Part shown: piece by piece, positions 33,855-41,809 of the stretch
Layout: each line of letters starts with the position of its first letter
Numbering within the stretch: position 1 is the stretch's first letter
Source of the DNA: Streptomyces acidiscabies
Lineage (GTDB): Bacteria > Actinomycetota > Actinomycetes > Streptomycetales > Streptomycetaceae
Direction of reading: 5' to 3'
Assembly (NCBI RefSeq): GCF_020010905.1
Contig: NZ_JAGJBY010000001.1
Span: 5,476,001-5,540,000, forward strand
DNA: 64,000 nucleotides
Translations under genes and position numbers: made by a program
The notes under the pieces: generated by a model
Database searches by the model: none
What the model was told of the DNA's origin: nothing
Seen by the model: the letters and a program-made list of their open reading frames with translations, nothing else

Positions 33855-33962
33855 GTGACGGCTCCGACGCGGTTCGTCACGGCGAACCGAATTCGGTACG
33901 CCTGCCGGCGCTTCCACGCCGAGACCGGCACACCGCTGGTGTTCCTGCATCACCCAGGTCAC
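33855..33962 (+). pseudogene. Alpha/beta hydrolase N-terminal fragment
   Basis: The short plus-strand reading RFVTANRIRYACRRFHAETG then TPLVFLHHPGH corresponds to the first strands of hydrolases such as the one at 15242 (DRFAYRRWG...VPLFFVQHFRGG). The homology stops abruptly at about 33960 and no serine elbow follows. It is another relic of the same hydrolase group. Confidence 0.55.
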
Positions 33963-34383
33963 CCGGGACTCAGCAGGGATTGTTCGCCCAGCCGCGGCAT
34001 AGCAGCCCGGCGGCCCTCCGAGCAGCCTGCCTACTCCAGCCGACAGGGCAATGCAGACATCAAGTCACGTACCGCCCGCTCACACCTTGCTGGCCGGGGC
34101 GGGCAGCTCACGCTGAGCGAGTGCCCGGACGTCGAACTCGTCCTCACGCGCACGACCATCCGCGCGACCCTGGTCGACAAGGACCGCACTCCCCGCCGGC
34201 ACGGTGCATCGCTCGGCGGACGGACACCGCGGGCTTGAGCATGTCTGCCGGTGAGCAGGCCGGCGCCTCACGCAAGGAGCCCGCAGGAGGGGCACGCGCC
34301 CAGGAGCCGGGAGCTGCGAGCTCCGTCGGCCGGGCTGGCACAAGAGCTGAAGTGATGCGTCCGTCATGAGCGTAGAGAGCCGT
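33963..34383. other. No gene recognised
   Basis: Open frames here lack motifs, ribosome sites or conserved blocks. It separates a hydrolase fragment from the convergent oxidoreductase gene; a hairpin follows at 34384. Confidence 0.4.
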
Positions 34384-34402
34384 GTCCCGCCCGACGCGGG
34401 AC
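34384..34402. terminator. Small hairpin downstream of the oxidoreductase
   Basis: GTCCCGC and GCGGGAC pair around CCGAC. It lies 139 bp beyond the stop of the minus-strand gene at 34541, so termination there is plausible but not certain. Confidence 0.35.
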
Positions 34403-34540
34403 ATCCTCGTCCCTCCGCCTGGAGGCGTGGCGGTTCGTCCGCGGTGATCGCTCCCGACAGGCAGCGGGAGGCCGCCGGAACACCACCAGTGCCGGATCGC
34501 CGTCGGCGTCGTCGCCCGAGGGTCTGCGACCGGCACGGGC

Positions 34541-35554
34541 TCAGTCGTTGTCGGGCACCATCGAGACCACGACCTTGCCGGCCTTGGTGCGACCCTGCTC
34601 GACGTACGCCATCGCCTCAAGTGTCCGGTCGAACGGGAAGGTGCTGTCGATGACCGGCCGCAGCTTCCCGCTGTCGTAGAGGGCGCCGAGCTTGCGCAGC
34701 TGCGAGCCGCTGGCCTGCATGAAGAGGAACTCGTAGCGCACGCCCAGCGCCTTGGCCTGCTTGCGGATCTTACGGCTGAGGGTGTTCATGACCAGGCCCA
34801 GGACGGAGGGGGCGCCGATCTGCTTGGCGAAACCGGCGTCGGGCGGGCCGGCGACACTGATGGCCAGGCCGCCGGGCTTCAGCACGGTCAGCGACTTCTC
34901 GAGGTTCGCCCCACCCAGGGAGTCCAGCACCAGGTCGTAGCCCGAGAGCACCTTGGAGAAGTCCTCCTTGGTGTAGTCGACGACGACGTCGGCGCCAAGG
35001 CTCCTGACCAGCTCCTCGGACCTGGTGTTCGCGGTCGTCGCCACCGTGGCGCCGAGGTGCTTGGCGAGCTGGACGACCGTCGACCCGAGGCCGCCGGCTC
35101 CGGCGTGGACGAGCACTTTCTGCCCCGGCTTCACGTGCGCGCGCTCGACGAGGATCTGCCAGGCGGTCAGGGCCACCAGCGGTACGGCGGCTGCCTCCTC
35201 CAGGGAGAGTGAGGCCGGCTTGGGGGCGACATCGTCCGCGTCGATCGCGATGTACTCCGCGAAGCCCCCGATCCGCAGGTCGCGCGGGCGGGCGTAGACC
35301 TCGTCGCCGACCTCGAAGCCGTGTACGGCGGAGCCGACCTGTGTCACGACGCCCGCCACGTCGTGGCCGAGCACGAACGGGCGCTTGTACTTCAGGATCT
35401 GCTTGAACTCCCCGTCGCGGACCATCTTGTCCAGCGGGTTGATGCCGGCGGCGCTCACTCTGACTAGGACGTCGCGGTCTCCGACGGCGGGCTCGGGTAC
35501 CTCCGCGGCGCGCACGCCGTCCTTGCCGTACTTCTCGACGACGAAGGCCTTCAT
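34541..35554 (-). CDS. NADP-dependent quinone oxidoreductase-like protein (MDR family)
   Basis: 337 residues from ATG 35554. Zinc-free medium-chain dehydrogenase/reductase: RPFVLGHDVAGVVTQVGSAV, VLVHAGAGGLGSTVVQLAKH (nucleotide motif AxxGxG) and VVSMVPDND at the C-terminus. It most resembles NADP-dependent oxidoreductases acting on quinones or alpha,beta-unsaturated carbonyls. It diverges from the HxlR regulator at 35714 across a 159-bp promoter region. HxlR regulators commonly sense quinones or aldehydes by cysteine chemistry and derepress exactly this kind of enzyme, so the pair forms an electrophile-response module. The same promoter segment is found at 22731. Confidence 0.87.
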   Translation of the reverse strand: MKAFVVEKYGKDGVRAAEVPEPAVGDRDVLVRVSAAGINPLDKMVRDGEFKQILKYKRPFVLGHDVAGVVTQVGSAVHGFEVGDEVYARPRDLRIGGFAEYIAIDADDVAPKPASLSLEEAAAVPLVALTAWQILVERAHVKPGQKVLVHAGAGGLGSTVVQLAKHLGATVATTANTRSEELVRSLGADVVVDYTKEDFSKVLSGYDLVLDSLGGANLEKSLTVLKPGGLAISVAGPPDAGFAKQIGAPSVLGLVMNTLSRKIRKQAKALGVRYEFLFMQASGSQLRKLGALYDSGKLRPVIDSTFPFDRTLEAMAYVEQGRTKAGKVVVSMVPDND

Positions 35555-35659
35555 GTCGGCCGCCCTTCTGCGTGGGTGTTTCAGTGCTTTATGTGATTCT
35601 TCGGGCAGGTTCCCTTGCGCGCCCGTTTCTCGCGCGCGGCCGGGGTAACCGCTGCTCAT

Positions 35660-35690
35660 GACGCTACTTGCTGAGTATAGAAAAGTAAAC
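35660..35690. promoter_or_regulatory. Duplicated divergent promoter segment, copy B
   Basis: The 31-bp segment GACGCTACTTGCTGAGTATA...AAAAGTAAAC matches 22731-22761 at 30 of 31 bases. It sits 24 bp before the HxlR start and is the likely HxlR operator. Confidence 0.75.
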
Positions 35691-35713
35691 TCAGGAGAGG
35701 TTAGTATCACTGC

Positions 35714-36223
35714 ATGGATGCGAGGACCGAAACTCTTCAGGACGCCGGCAGGGACCTCCGTCTGGACCGGGACACGTCGAACTGCTCGATCGCCAGGACC
35801 CTTGAGGTCGTGGGGGAGAAGTGGACGATCCTGATCCTGCGAGAGGTCTGGTACGGCTCGTCCCGTTTCAGTGAGTTCGAACATGTCCTGGGCTGTCCCC
35901 GCAACCTCCTCGCGGCGCGGCTCAAGATGCTCGTGGAGGAAGGGATCCTGGTCACCGAGGCCTACAAGGAGCCGGGCTCACGGAGCCGGCCGAAGTACGT
36001 GATCACGCCCAAGGGCATGGACCTTGTCCCGGCAGTGATGGGGCTCCTGCAATGGGGCGACCGCTACCGCGCCGACCCCGAGGGCCCGGCCATGCTGACG
36101 CGCCACCGTGGATGCGGCGCGCACGTCGATGCCCAGATCCGCTGCGAACAGGGCCACGCCGTACGGGTGGAGGACATCGAGAGCATCCCCGGCCCGGCAT
36201 TTCGCCTGAAGCCCGCCGAGTGA
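35714..36223 (+). CDS. HxlR-family transcriptional regulator
   Basis: 169 residues. The winged helix includes NCSIARTLEVVGEKWTILIL then REVWYGSSRFSEFEHVLG, with the conserved Cys of the HxlR family just before the first helix (SNCSIA); EEGILVTEAYKEPGSRSRPK is the wing. The C-terminal extension after YVITPKGMDLVP contains additional cysteines (HRGCGAHVDAQIRCEQGH), possibly redox- or metal-responsive. It diverges from the quinone oxidoreductase gene. The likely sensing chemistry is thiol modification, known for YodB-type relatives and inferred here. Confidence 0.9.
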   Translation: MDARTETLQDAGRDLRLDRDTSNCSIARTLEVVGEKWTILILREVWYGSSRFSEFEHVLGCPRNLLAARLKMLVEEGILVTEAYKEPGSRSRPKYVITPKGMDLVPAVMGLLQWGDRYRADPEGPAMLTRHRGCGAHVDAQIRCEQGHAVRVEDIESIPGPAFRLKPAE

Positions 36224-36240
36224 AGGAACTCGCAGCGGGC

Positions 36241-36861
36241 TCAGTCTGCTGACGCATGCTCGCCGCGTCTGGTCCGGGATTGGTGGAGACGGACCTTCGT
36301 ACGGTTGCCGCAGCGGGACATGGAGCACCAGCGGCGGTTGCGGGCGGGGGAGCGGTCCAGGAAGCGCAGGGCGCACGTGTCCGCGCCGCAGACGCGTACG
36401 CGCCGGATCTCGGCGGACAGGAGCAGATCGACGGCGTCCTGGGCGATCAGTGCCAGCGCGGCTGAGGCGTCGGCGGCGACGCTCGTGGCTGCGGCGGGCT
36501 CCAGGCGCCCGTCCGTGACGGTGATCTGAAGGGCGGGCCGGGGGGCCTCGGCCGCCGCCCGGTTGAGCGCGGTGATGTCGCCGGGCGAGGGCAGCCGACC
36601 GTCTGCGGCTGCGAGTACGGCCCGGTCGACCGTCTCGCGCAGTCGCCGGCCTGCCGTCAGGACGGCGGCAGTGCAGGGATCCTGGATGCCCGGTGCGAGC
36701 AGGCCCGCTCGCTGAAGCCAGAGAGCCAGGTCGCCTGGATTCCGGAGAGTCTCCTCCGGCGCGGTCCGCCACCGGTAGCGGAGGGTGTTGGTGAAGTCCA
36801 GGCAGACCCGCCCGCCGTCCCAGATCCACATGTCGTCCGTTGCCACCCCTCCATTCTGCAC
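36241..36861 (-). CDS. CGNR zinc-finger/ABATE-domain protein, putative regulator
   Basis: Up to 206 residues. The C-terminal signature RVCGADTCALRFLDRSPARN, then RWCSMSRCGNRTKVRLHQ, is the CGNR zinc finger with four cysteines; the N-terminal ABATE stress-response domain includes WIWDGGRVCLDFTNTLRYRW. These are probable DNA-binding proteins. Start is uncertain: GTG 36861 gives the longest form and no good ribosome site fits, while ATG 36831 (MWIWDGG) is a sensible alternative. It diverges from the dehalogenase-like hydrolase gene at 36905 over 43 bp holding an inverted repeat, and probably regulates it. Confidence 0.85.
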   Translation of the reverse strand: MQNGGVATDDMWIWDGGRVCLDFTNTLRYRWRTAPEETLRNPGDLALWLQRAGLLAPGIQDPCTAAVLTAGRRLRETVDRAVLAAADGRLPSPGDITALNRAAAEAPRPALQITVTDGRLEPAAATSVAADASAALALIAQDAVDLLLSAEIRRVRVCGADTCALRFLDRSPARNRRWCSMSRCGNRTKVRLHQSRTRRGEHASAD

Positions 36862-36869
36862 GTTAGCTT

Positions 36870-36888
36870 AACTGTCTAAGACGGTTAG
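36870..36888. promoter_or_regulatory. Inverted-repeat operator between CGNR and hydrolase genes
   Basis: TAACTGTC and GACGGTTA (one mismatch) flank TAA, centred in the short divergent region. The only local candidate binder is the CGNR protein. Confidence 0.55.
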
Positions 36889-36904
36889 TCGAGGGAGCGC
36901 AGCA

Positions 36905-37777
36905 ATGGGACAGCCGACGGTGACGACCGGCGTGACACAGGTGGACGGGGTCCGCCTGCACTACGTCCGAGCGGGATCGGGCCCTCTGCTCGTTCTGCTC
37001 CACGGCTGGCCGCAGACCAACGAGTGCTGGCGGCCGGTGCTGGCGGAACTCGCCGCCGACCACACCGTCGTGGCGCCCGACCTGCGCGGCTACGGACTGA
37101 GCGACAAGCCCACGACCGGCTACGACAAGCGACGGATGGCCGCCGACATCGCCGGTCTCGTCGAAGCGCTCGGCTTCGAGAAGGCCGCGGTCGTGGGTCA
37201 TGACCGGGGCGCCCGGGTGGGGCACCGCTGGGCGCTGGACCGCCCCGAGCAGGTGGAGCGGCTGGCCGTGCTCGACATCGTGCCCACCCGGGAGATGTTC
37301 CGCCGCCTGGACGCCTCCCTCGCCTCCGGGTACTGGCACTGGCTGTTCCAGATGCAGCCCGATCTGCCCGAACGCCTCGTGGGACCCGACATCCGCGGCT
37401 ACCTCGAGTACTTCTTCGAGCGGTGGACCTACAACCGTCACGGACTGACCCCCGAAGCGGTCGACACCTACGTCCGGGCGTTCTCCCGCCCGGGCGCGTT
37501 GCGGGCGAGTTTCGACGACTACCGGGCCATGGAGCAGGACGTCGCCCTCGACGATCTGGACGCCGCCGAAGGCCGCCGCCTCGGCATGCCGGTACTGGCG
37601 CTGTGGGGTTCCGTGGGGCTGCCGTCCCGCCTGCCGACGCTGGAGATCTGGCGCGAGTACGCCGATGACGTCACCGGTGCCGAGATCCCGGAGTGCGGCC
37701 ACTTCATCCCGGAGGAGCAGCCGACAGCGATGCTGGCGCATCTGCGGCCGTTCCTGGCTGACGGAAGGGCTGTTTAG
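36905..37777 (+). CDS. Alpha/beta hydrolase, haloacetate dehalogenase/epoxide hydrolase type
   Basis: 290 residues, ATG 36905 behind GAGGGAG. The nucleophile position is Asp100 in VVGHDRGARVGHRWALDRPE, characteristic of haloacetate dehalogenases and epoxide hydrolases rather than serine esterases. HGWPQTNECWRPVL, APDLRGYGLSDKP and AVLDIVPTREMF are family blocks and His266 in ECGHFIPEEQP completes the site. The lid contains several tryptophans, consistent with halide binding. It would cleave a C-halogen or epoxide bond through a covalent aspartyl ester. A decayed paralogue lies at 38348-38817. Which of the two reactions it performs cannot be settled here. Confidence 0.85.
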   Translation: MGQPTVTTGVTQVDGVRLHYVRAGSGPLLVLLHGWPQTNECWRPVLAELAADHTVVAPDLRGYGLSDKPTTGYDKRRMAADIAGLVEALGFEKAAVVGHDRGARVGHRWALDRPEQVERLAVLDIVPTREMFRRLDASLASGYWHWLFQMQPDLPERLVGPDIRGYLEYFFERWTYNRHGLTPEAVDTYVRAFSRPGALRASFDDYRAMEQDVALDDLDAAEGRRLGMPVLALWGSVGLPSRLPTLEIWREYADDVTGAEIPECGHFIPEEQPTAMLAHLRPFLADGRAV

Positions 37778-37858
37778 CCCGGGCCTTTCAGGAAGCCTGT
37801 CCACGGTGATCTGGCTTGTCGAAGACCCTGATCGTTTGCCATGGAAGGCACCTGCCGA

Positions 37859-38035
37859 GTGAGGGCTGCCGGGTCGCGTCCGAAGATCATCGTGAGTGCT
37901 GGCGGGCGTGGCGTGGTCGGTCACGCCGGTGCCCGGATGCTCGCCGGGGTCGCCGAAGTGACCGGCCTGACAGCAGCGTGCGGTGATGCCTTGGCCGGGT
38001 TGCGGCAGCGCTGCGGTGTGCATGACCCAGGCCGG
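37859..38035 (+). mobile_element. IS1380-family transposase remnant, N-terminal part
   Basis: GTG 37859 opens RPKIIVSAGGRGVVGHAGAR then MLAGVAEVTGLTAACGDALA and HDPGRVA, the N-terminal block of IS1380 transposases. After about 38035 it passes in frame into PaaX-like sequence. No catalytic residues are included. It does not overlap the C-terminal fragment at 4717-5180, so both could derive from one broken element. Confidence 0.75.
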
Positions 38036-38345
38036 GTCGCCATATTCGTCAAGGAATGGCGGCGGTTGGCGACGCCTCGGGACGAGCGGGTCCGCGGAGG
38101 CGAGGCCTTGGCCGCCAGGCCCCGGTTGATGGATGCGTACCGCCGTTTCCTCGTCCTCGATCCGCAACTACCGCAGCACCTGATGCCCACCGGCTGGCCC
38201 CGTGAAAAGACCCGGTGCCTGTTCGAGCACGGCTACGACGGGCTGGGTGAGCGCGCCGAAGAACGGGTTCGCGAGATCCTCACCGCGGCGGGGCTCGACG
38301 TGCCCGCCGGCCTTGGGCATCACACCGCCGCGCAGTTGAGCGCAG
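38036..38345 (+). pseudogene. PaaX-family repressor, C-terminal fragment
   Basis: In frame with the IS1380 piece, the sequence EWRRLATPRDERVRGG..., DAYRRFLVLDPQLPQHLMP and TGWPREKTRCLFEHGYDGLG matches the C-terminal domain of PaaX-type regulators (phenylacetate-responsive repressors). The DNA-binding domain is missing. It stops being recognisable where the convergent dehalogenase fragment ends (about 38345). Confidence 0.6.
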
Positions 38346-38347
38346 TC

Positions 38348-38817
38348 TCATGGCAGGCCGAATGCCCCATACATGCGAGAGACGGCTACCCCGAAGGCGG
38401 TGTCCGCGATGGGGAAGACGTGCCGGGTGGGCACGATGTCCAGGACGGCGGCGCGCCTGACCCGGGCGGGGTGATCGAGGCACATCCGGTGCACGATGCG
38501 GGCACCGCGGTCGTGTCCGACCGCGGCGAAGGTGTCGAAGCCGAAGTTCGCCATCACCGTGACCATGGCGCGTTTGCTGTACTCGGTATGGTCGGCGCCG
38601 ACGACCGGTTTCGCGGAGCCGCCGTAGCCGCGCAGATCCGTCAGCACGACGGTGTGGTGCTGGGCCAGGATGAGGGCGATCTGATGCCACATCACTGAGT
38701 CTGCGGATAGCCGTGCAGCAGCAGGGCCGGTGGCCCGGTGCCGGTGGTCCGGCCGGTGATACGGATCCCGTCGATGTCCACCTCGATCGGTGCGAACCCC
38801 GCGAGCAGCTGTGCCAT
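38348..38817 (-). pseudogene. Dehalogenase-like alpha/beta hydrolase, frameshifted and truncated
   Basis: ATG 38817 begins AQLLAGFAPIEVDIDGIRIT and reaches LLLHGYPQTQ before a stop at 38692; a one-base shift restores VMWHQIALILAQHHTVVLTD, VGHDRGARIVHRMCLDHP (Asp nucleophile) and VLDIVPTRHVF. It then ends at MYGAFGLP, losing the lid and the catalytic His. It is a paralogue of the enzyme at 36905. It adjoins a truncated TetR gene (38906) of the type found beside other hydrolases. Confidence 0.8.
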
Positions 38818-38905
38818 GTCGCCCACTCCCATCTCGGTCGGGTGTGCCGCGCACGAGGCCTGCCCCACGCTCCGCAATTTCACTGCTCTCACGTTGCGGT
38901 CGACG

Positions 38906-39289
38906 TCACGGTTCGCCCCTGCTCCGGCCGGCGCCCTGTCGCCGGTCTTCAGTGCCGAGCAGGGAGGCCGACGGGCAGCCGTGTTCAGGGCTGTCGCGGT
39001 GCCGTACCGCGAGATGGGCACGCAGGGTCTCTTCGACCCCCGCGTGGCCGGGCGCCTCCGCCTCCGGCGTCTCGCACTGCTCGCGGATCTGGTCGGCGAC
39101 CGTGGAAGCGACCAGGTCGTCCGTGGAGTCGAAATGGGGGTAGAACGCGCCGTTGGCCAGTCCCGTATCCGCCATGAGCGCGGCGGTCCCCGAACCGTCG
39201 ATGCCGTCGGCCTTGAGCTGGCGGCCGGCTGCCTCGATGATCCGCCGCTGCGTCGCCTGCTTGAGGTCTCGTCCGTATCGCACCCCCAC
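38906..39289 (-). pseudogene. TetR-family regulator, C-terminally truncated
   Basis: GTG 39289 starts a normal N-terminal domain, LKQATQRRIIEAAGRQLKAD then GTAALMADTGLANGAFYPHF, clearly paralogous to the regulators at 14192 and 19175. At GCPSASLLG the family pattern ends and the frame runs into unrelated sequence, so about 75 residues of the ligand domain are missing. It might still bind DNA but should not dimerise or respond normally. An ATTACG-type site lies immediately upstream. Confidence 0.75.
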
Positions 39290-39296
39290 CTATGGT

Positions 39297-39310
39297 AGTA
39301 TGAGCGTAAT
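39297..39310. promoter_or_regulatory. ATTACG-type regulator half-site
   Basis: Minus strand ATTACGCTCATACT, placed 8 bp upstream of the truncated TetR gene; same core as at 14102, 16118 and 19806. Confidence 0.45.
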
Positions 39311-39715
39311 ATAAATGATCGGGAGCCGCCGTTGGCGGTGACACGGCTGGTGGCCCTCGTGACGGGTGCGTCCCCGGGCGTCAGTGTTGCTGCGCCGCAT
39401 AGTGCCGACCCGGGATCCTGTTCCGGTCGCGAACGCCCGGGGGCGACCGCATGCTTCCCACGCGAGCATCGTTCGACCTCGCGCATCGCCTGCCGAACGT
39501 CTCACTTCGGATCTGCCCCGATGCCGGCCCTGGCGGCGTCTTCCCACACCACGAGCAATTCGTGCCACACGTTCTGGAGCTTCTTCGATGAGCCCTCAAA
39601 CCGGAGTTATCACCGCTCGTCGGGCTCGACCAGCGCAAGCAGCGCCGTGTCGCACACTGAGCGCGATACCTGGCGCGCAGGCTAGCGGCCAACCGCCGTT
39701 GGGGAGCGGAACGCA
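39311..39715. other. Gap with a possible decayed coding fragment
   Basis: On the minus strand the reading LRFEGSSKKLQNVWHELLVV then WEDAARAGIGADPK looks protein-like but is bounded by stops, and no family was recognised. Otherwise nothing is supported here. Confidence 0.3.
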
Positions 39716-40495
39716 CTACCAGGTGTGGCGGTCGAGCCAAGTGTTGATGCGCTCCGCGGTCTCGCGCCAACCCGGTTCGAGGAGGACGTTGTGGGAGCGT
39801 CCTCGGACGAAGAGGTAGTCGGAGCCGAAGTGGGCGGCGCTGCGGCGGACGGCTTCGGCGGGGACGATCACGTCGTTCTCCGCTGCGATCACCAGCGAGG
39901 GTCCGTCGATGCGGGTGCGGTCCACTCGGAGCGAGGTCGACAGCGTCTCCTTGATGGCCATGGCCGATTCCCTGCACAGCAGAGCGTGGTAGCGGCGGGC
40001 GTCGTCTTCCGGGCTGCCCTCGAACACCGTCTGCCATGCGGTCTCGAAATCGGGGATGTCGGTCGGCCGCGTGAGGTCGATCCCGGTGTTGGGGTGGAGG
40101 CCCACTTCGGCGCTGATGGCCGGGGTGATGTGGACCTGCGCAAGGACGGGGTGCTTCTCCGCGTACTTCAGTCCGACCAGCGCACCCATGCTGTGAGTGA
40201 TGAGAATCGGCACGTGCCCGATGTGGTCGACCACGGTCTCCAGCTCTTCCACGGTGTCGGCCATGGAGCGGAGCGTGAACCGGTCTTCCGGCAGGTCCTG
40301 GGACCCGTGGTGGTTGAACCAGCTGAACGCGTAGGAGTCGTGGCCGGCGGCGGCGAAGTAGGGCAGGTAGTTCTCCCACGCCCAACTGCCCTGCAGACCG
40401 CCGTGGACGAAGACGATGGGCGGACCGGACGGGCTGCCTTCCGATGGGACATGCTCGATGAAGACACCATCGATCGTCTTGTTTTCAATCTTCAC
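39716..40495 (-). CDS. Alpha/beta-fold hydrolase
   Basis: 259 residues from ATG 40495. Serine hydrolase features: VFVHGGLQGSWAWENYLPYF (oxyanion HG), ITHSMGALVGLKYAEKHP with Ser102 in a THSMG elbow, an Asp candidate in AAENDVIVPAEA and a His in RGRSHNVLLEPGW. Sequence differs from the TetR-paired group at 13188/15242/18421. No regulator is directly adjacent apart from a plus-strand XRE gene 300 bp away. Likely an esterase or lactonase; substrate unknown. Confidence 0.85.
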   Translation of the reverse strand: MKIENKTIDGVFIEHVPSEGSPSGPPIVFVHGGLQGSWAWENYLPYFAAAGHDSYAFSWFNHHGSQDLPEDRFTLRSMADTVEELETVVDHIGHVPILITHSMGALVGLKYAEKHPVLAQVHITPAISAEVGLHPNTGIDLTRPTDIPDFETAWQTVFEGSPEDDARRYHALLCRESAMAIKETLSTSLRVDRTRIDGPSLVIAAENDVIVPAEAVRRSAAHFGSDYLFVRGRSHNVLLEPGWRETAERINTWLDRHTW

Positions 40496-40799
40496 TGTGA
40501 TTCCTTCTCGCGGAGTGGGGGCAACGGCGGTGGGGAGTGGGCCTCCGCATCCACGACGGCGGCCTCGACGGCCGCGCTGGTCTCGTCGCCCGGGCCATCT
40601 GGCCGGCGGGCCAGGAGCTGTCGCGCGGACATCTCGCTACGCACGAGGCCCGTCACACGGGTTTGTCGGCAACCAGGCGCCGCAGCACTGCCGAACAATG
40701 AAGAGGGAACCGGCTTCAGTCCGCCGGTGGGAGTTCACGCTGTGAGGGGTACTGGCAGGGACCCCCCCACCATGCGCTTCGGCTTCCTACGCTGGAGGC
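40496..40799. other. Intergenic region, no gene recognised
   Basis: This 304-bp space separates the minus-strand hydrolase and the plus-strand XRE gene and should hold both promoters. I see no clear inverted repeat or conserved reading frame. Confidence 0.4.
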
Positions 40800-41678
40800 A
40801 TGGACAATCGGGCGGAAGTCAGCGCGTTCCTCAAGTCCCGCCGTGGCAGGATCACCCCCGAGCAGGCGGGCCTGTCGGTGTACGGGGGGCGGCGGGTACC
40901 CGGCCTTCGCCGCGGCGAGGTCGCTCAGCTGGCCAGCGTGAGCGTCGAGTACTACACACGCCTGGAACGCGGCAACCTCAGCGGCGTCTCCGAAAGTGTC
41001 CTGGACGCCCTGTGCAACGCCCTGCGGCTCGACGACACAGAGCGTGACCACCTGTACGCCCTGGCCCGCGCCGCCAACACCGGCCCCGCGCGTGTCTGAC
41101 ATCGCCCCAAGCGAACGGCTGTGCGGTCCAGCGTGCTGCGGATCATCGAGGGGCTGCACGACCAGCCTGCCTATGTGCGCAACAACCGCCTGGACATCCT
41201 CGCGGCCAACCCGCTGGCCCGTGCCCTGCACGCCCCGGTCTTCGAGTACGAGTCGCCCAACACCTGCCGGTTCGTATTCCTCGACCCGCGCGCCCCGAGC
41301 CTCTACCTCGACTGGGAGCGGGTGGCCCGCAACGGGGTCGGTGTGCTACGCGTCGAGGCGGCCAGATACCCCTACGACCGGGAGCTGCGCAGCCTGATCG
41401 GTGAGCTGTCCATGCGCAGCGACGCCTTCCGCGGAATGTGGGGCGAGCAGGACGTGCACACCTATACCAAGGGCACCAAGAGGTTCCTGCACCCGGCGGT
41501 GGGCGAGCTGGCACTCACCCACGAAACGCTGGCCCTGCCCGGCGACGACGAACTGTCCATCGCCGTCTACAACGCCGAACCCGGCACCCCAGCCGCCGAC
41601 GCACTGAAACTCCTGGCCAGCTGGGCCGTCACCCAGAACCAGGGAACAACCGCCGCGCCGGCCGACTCCGAACACTGA
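40800..41678 (+). pseudogene. XRE-family regulator with MmyB-like domain, interrupted by TGA
   Basis: ATG 40800 encodes a helix-turn-helix (FLKSRRGRITPEQAGLSVYG, then RRGEVAQLASVSVEYYTRLE) ending at TGA 41097-41099. The same frame continues without further stops as RPKRTAVRSSVLRIIEGLHD, QPAYVRNNRLDILAANPLAR and so on to 41678, the MmyB-like PAS-type ligand domain typical of this family. A CGA (Arg) to TGA change explains the break. A GTG at 41121 could start the second half separately, but no clear ribosome site supports that. An SDR gene follows 131 bp downstream; in this family the regulator usually controls an adjacent SDR gene. Confidence 0.8.
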
Positions 41679-41688
41679 CACCGGCGCG

Positions 41689-41708
41689 CCAGGGGCCACG
41701 GCCTCTGG
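41689..41708. terminator. Candidate hairpin after the XRE gene
   Basis: CCAGGGGCC and GGCCTCTGG pair around AC with one mismatch, and GGCGCGCC occurs on both outer sides. Ten bases after the XRE stop. Confidence 0.4.
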
Positions 41709-41809
41709 CGACGAGGGCGCGCCCGCACATACCCCCCTGCTCCGGCGTCCGCGCACTGGACGACCGACGCCCACCACCCCTGTTCACCCCTTCTCAGAAA
41801 CCCAAGGAC

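Noticed and set aside
37841..38698. Single 285-residue plus-strand protein
   Set aside because: The frame is a chance join of an IS1380 fragment, a PaaX fragment and sequence antisense to a hydrolase fragment.
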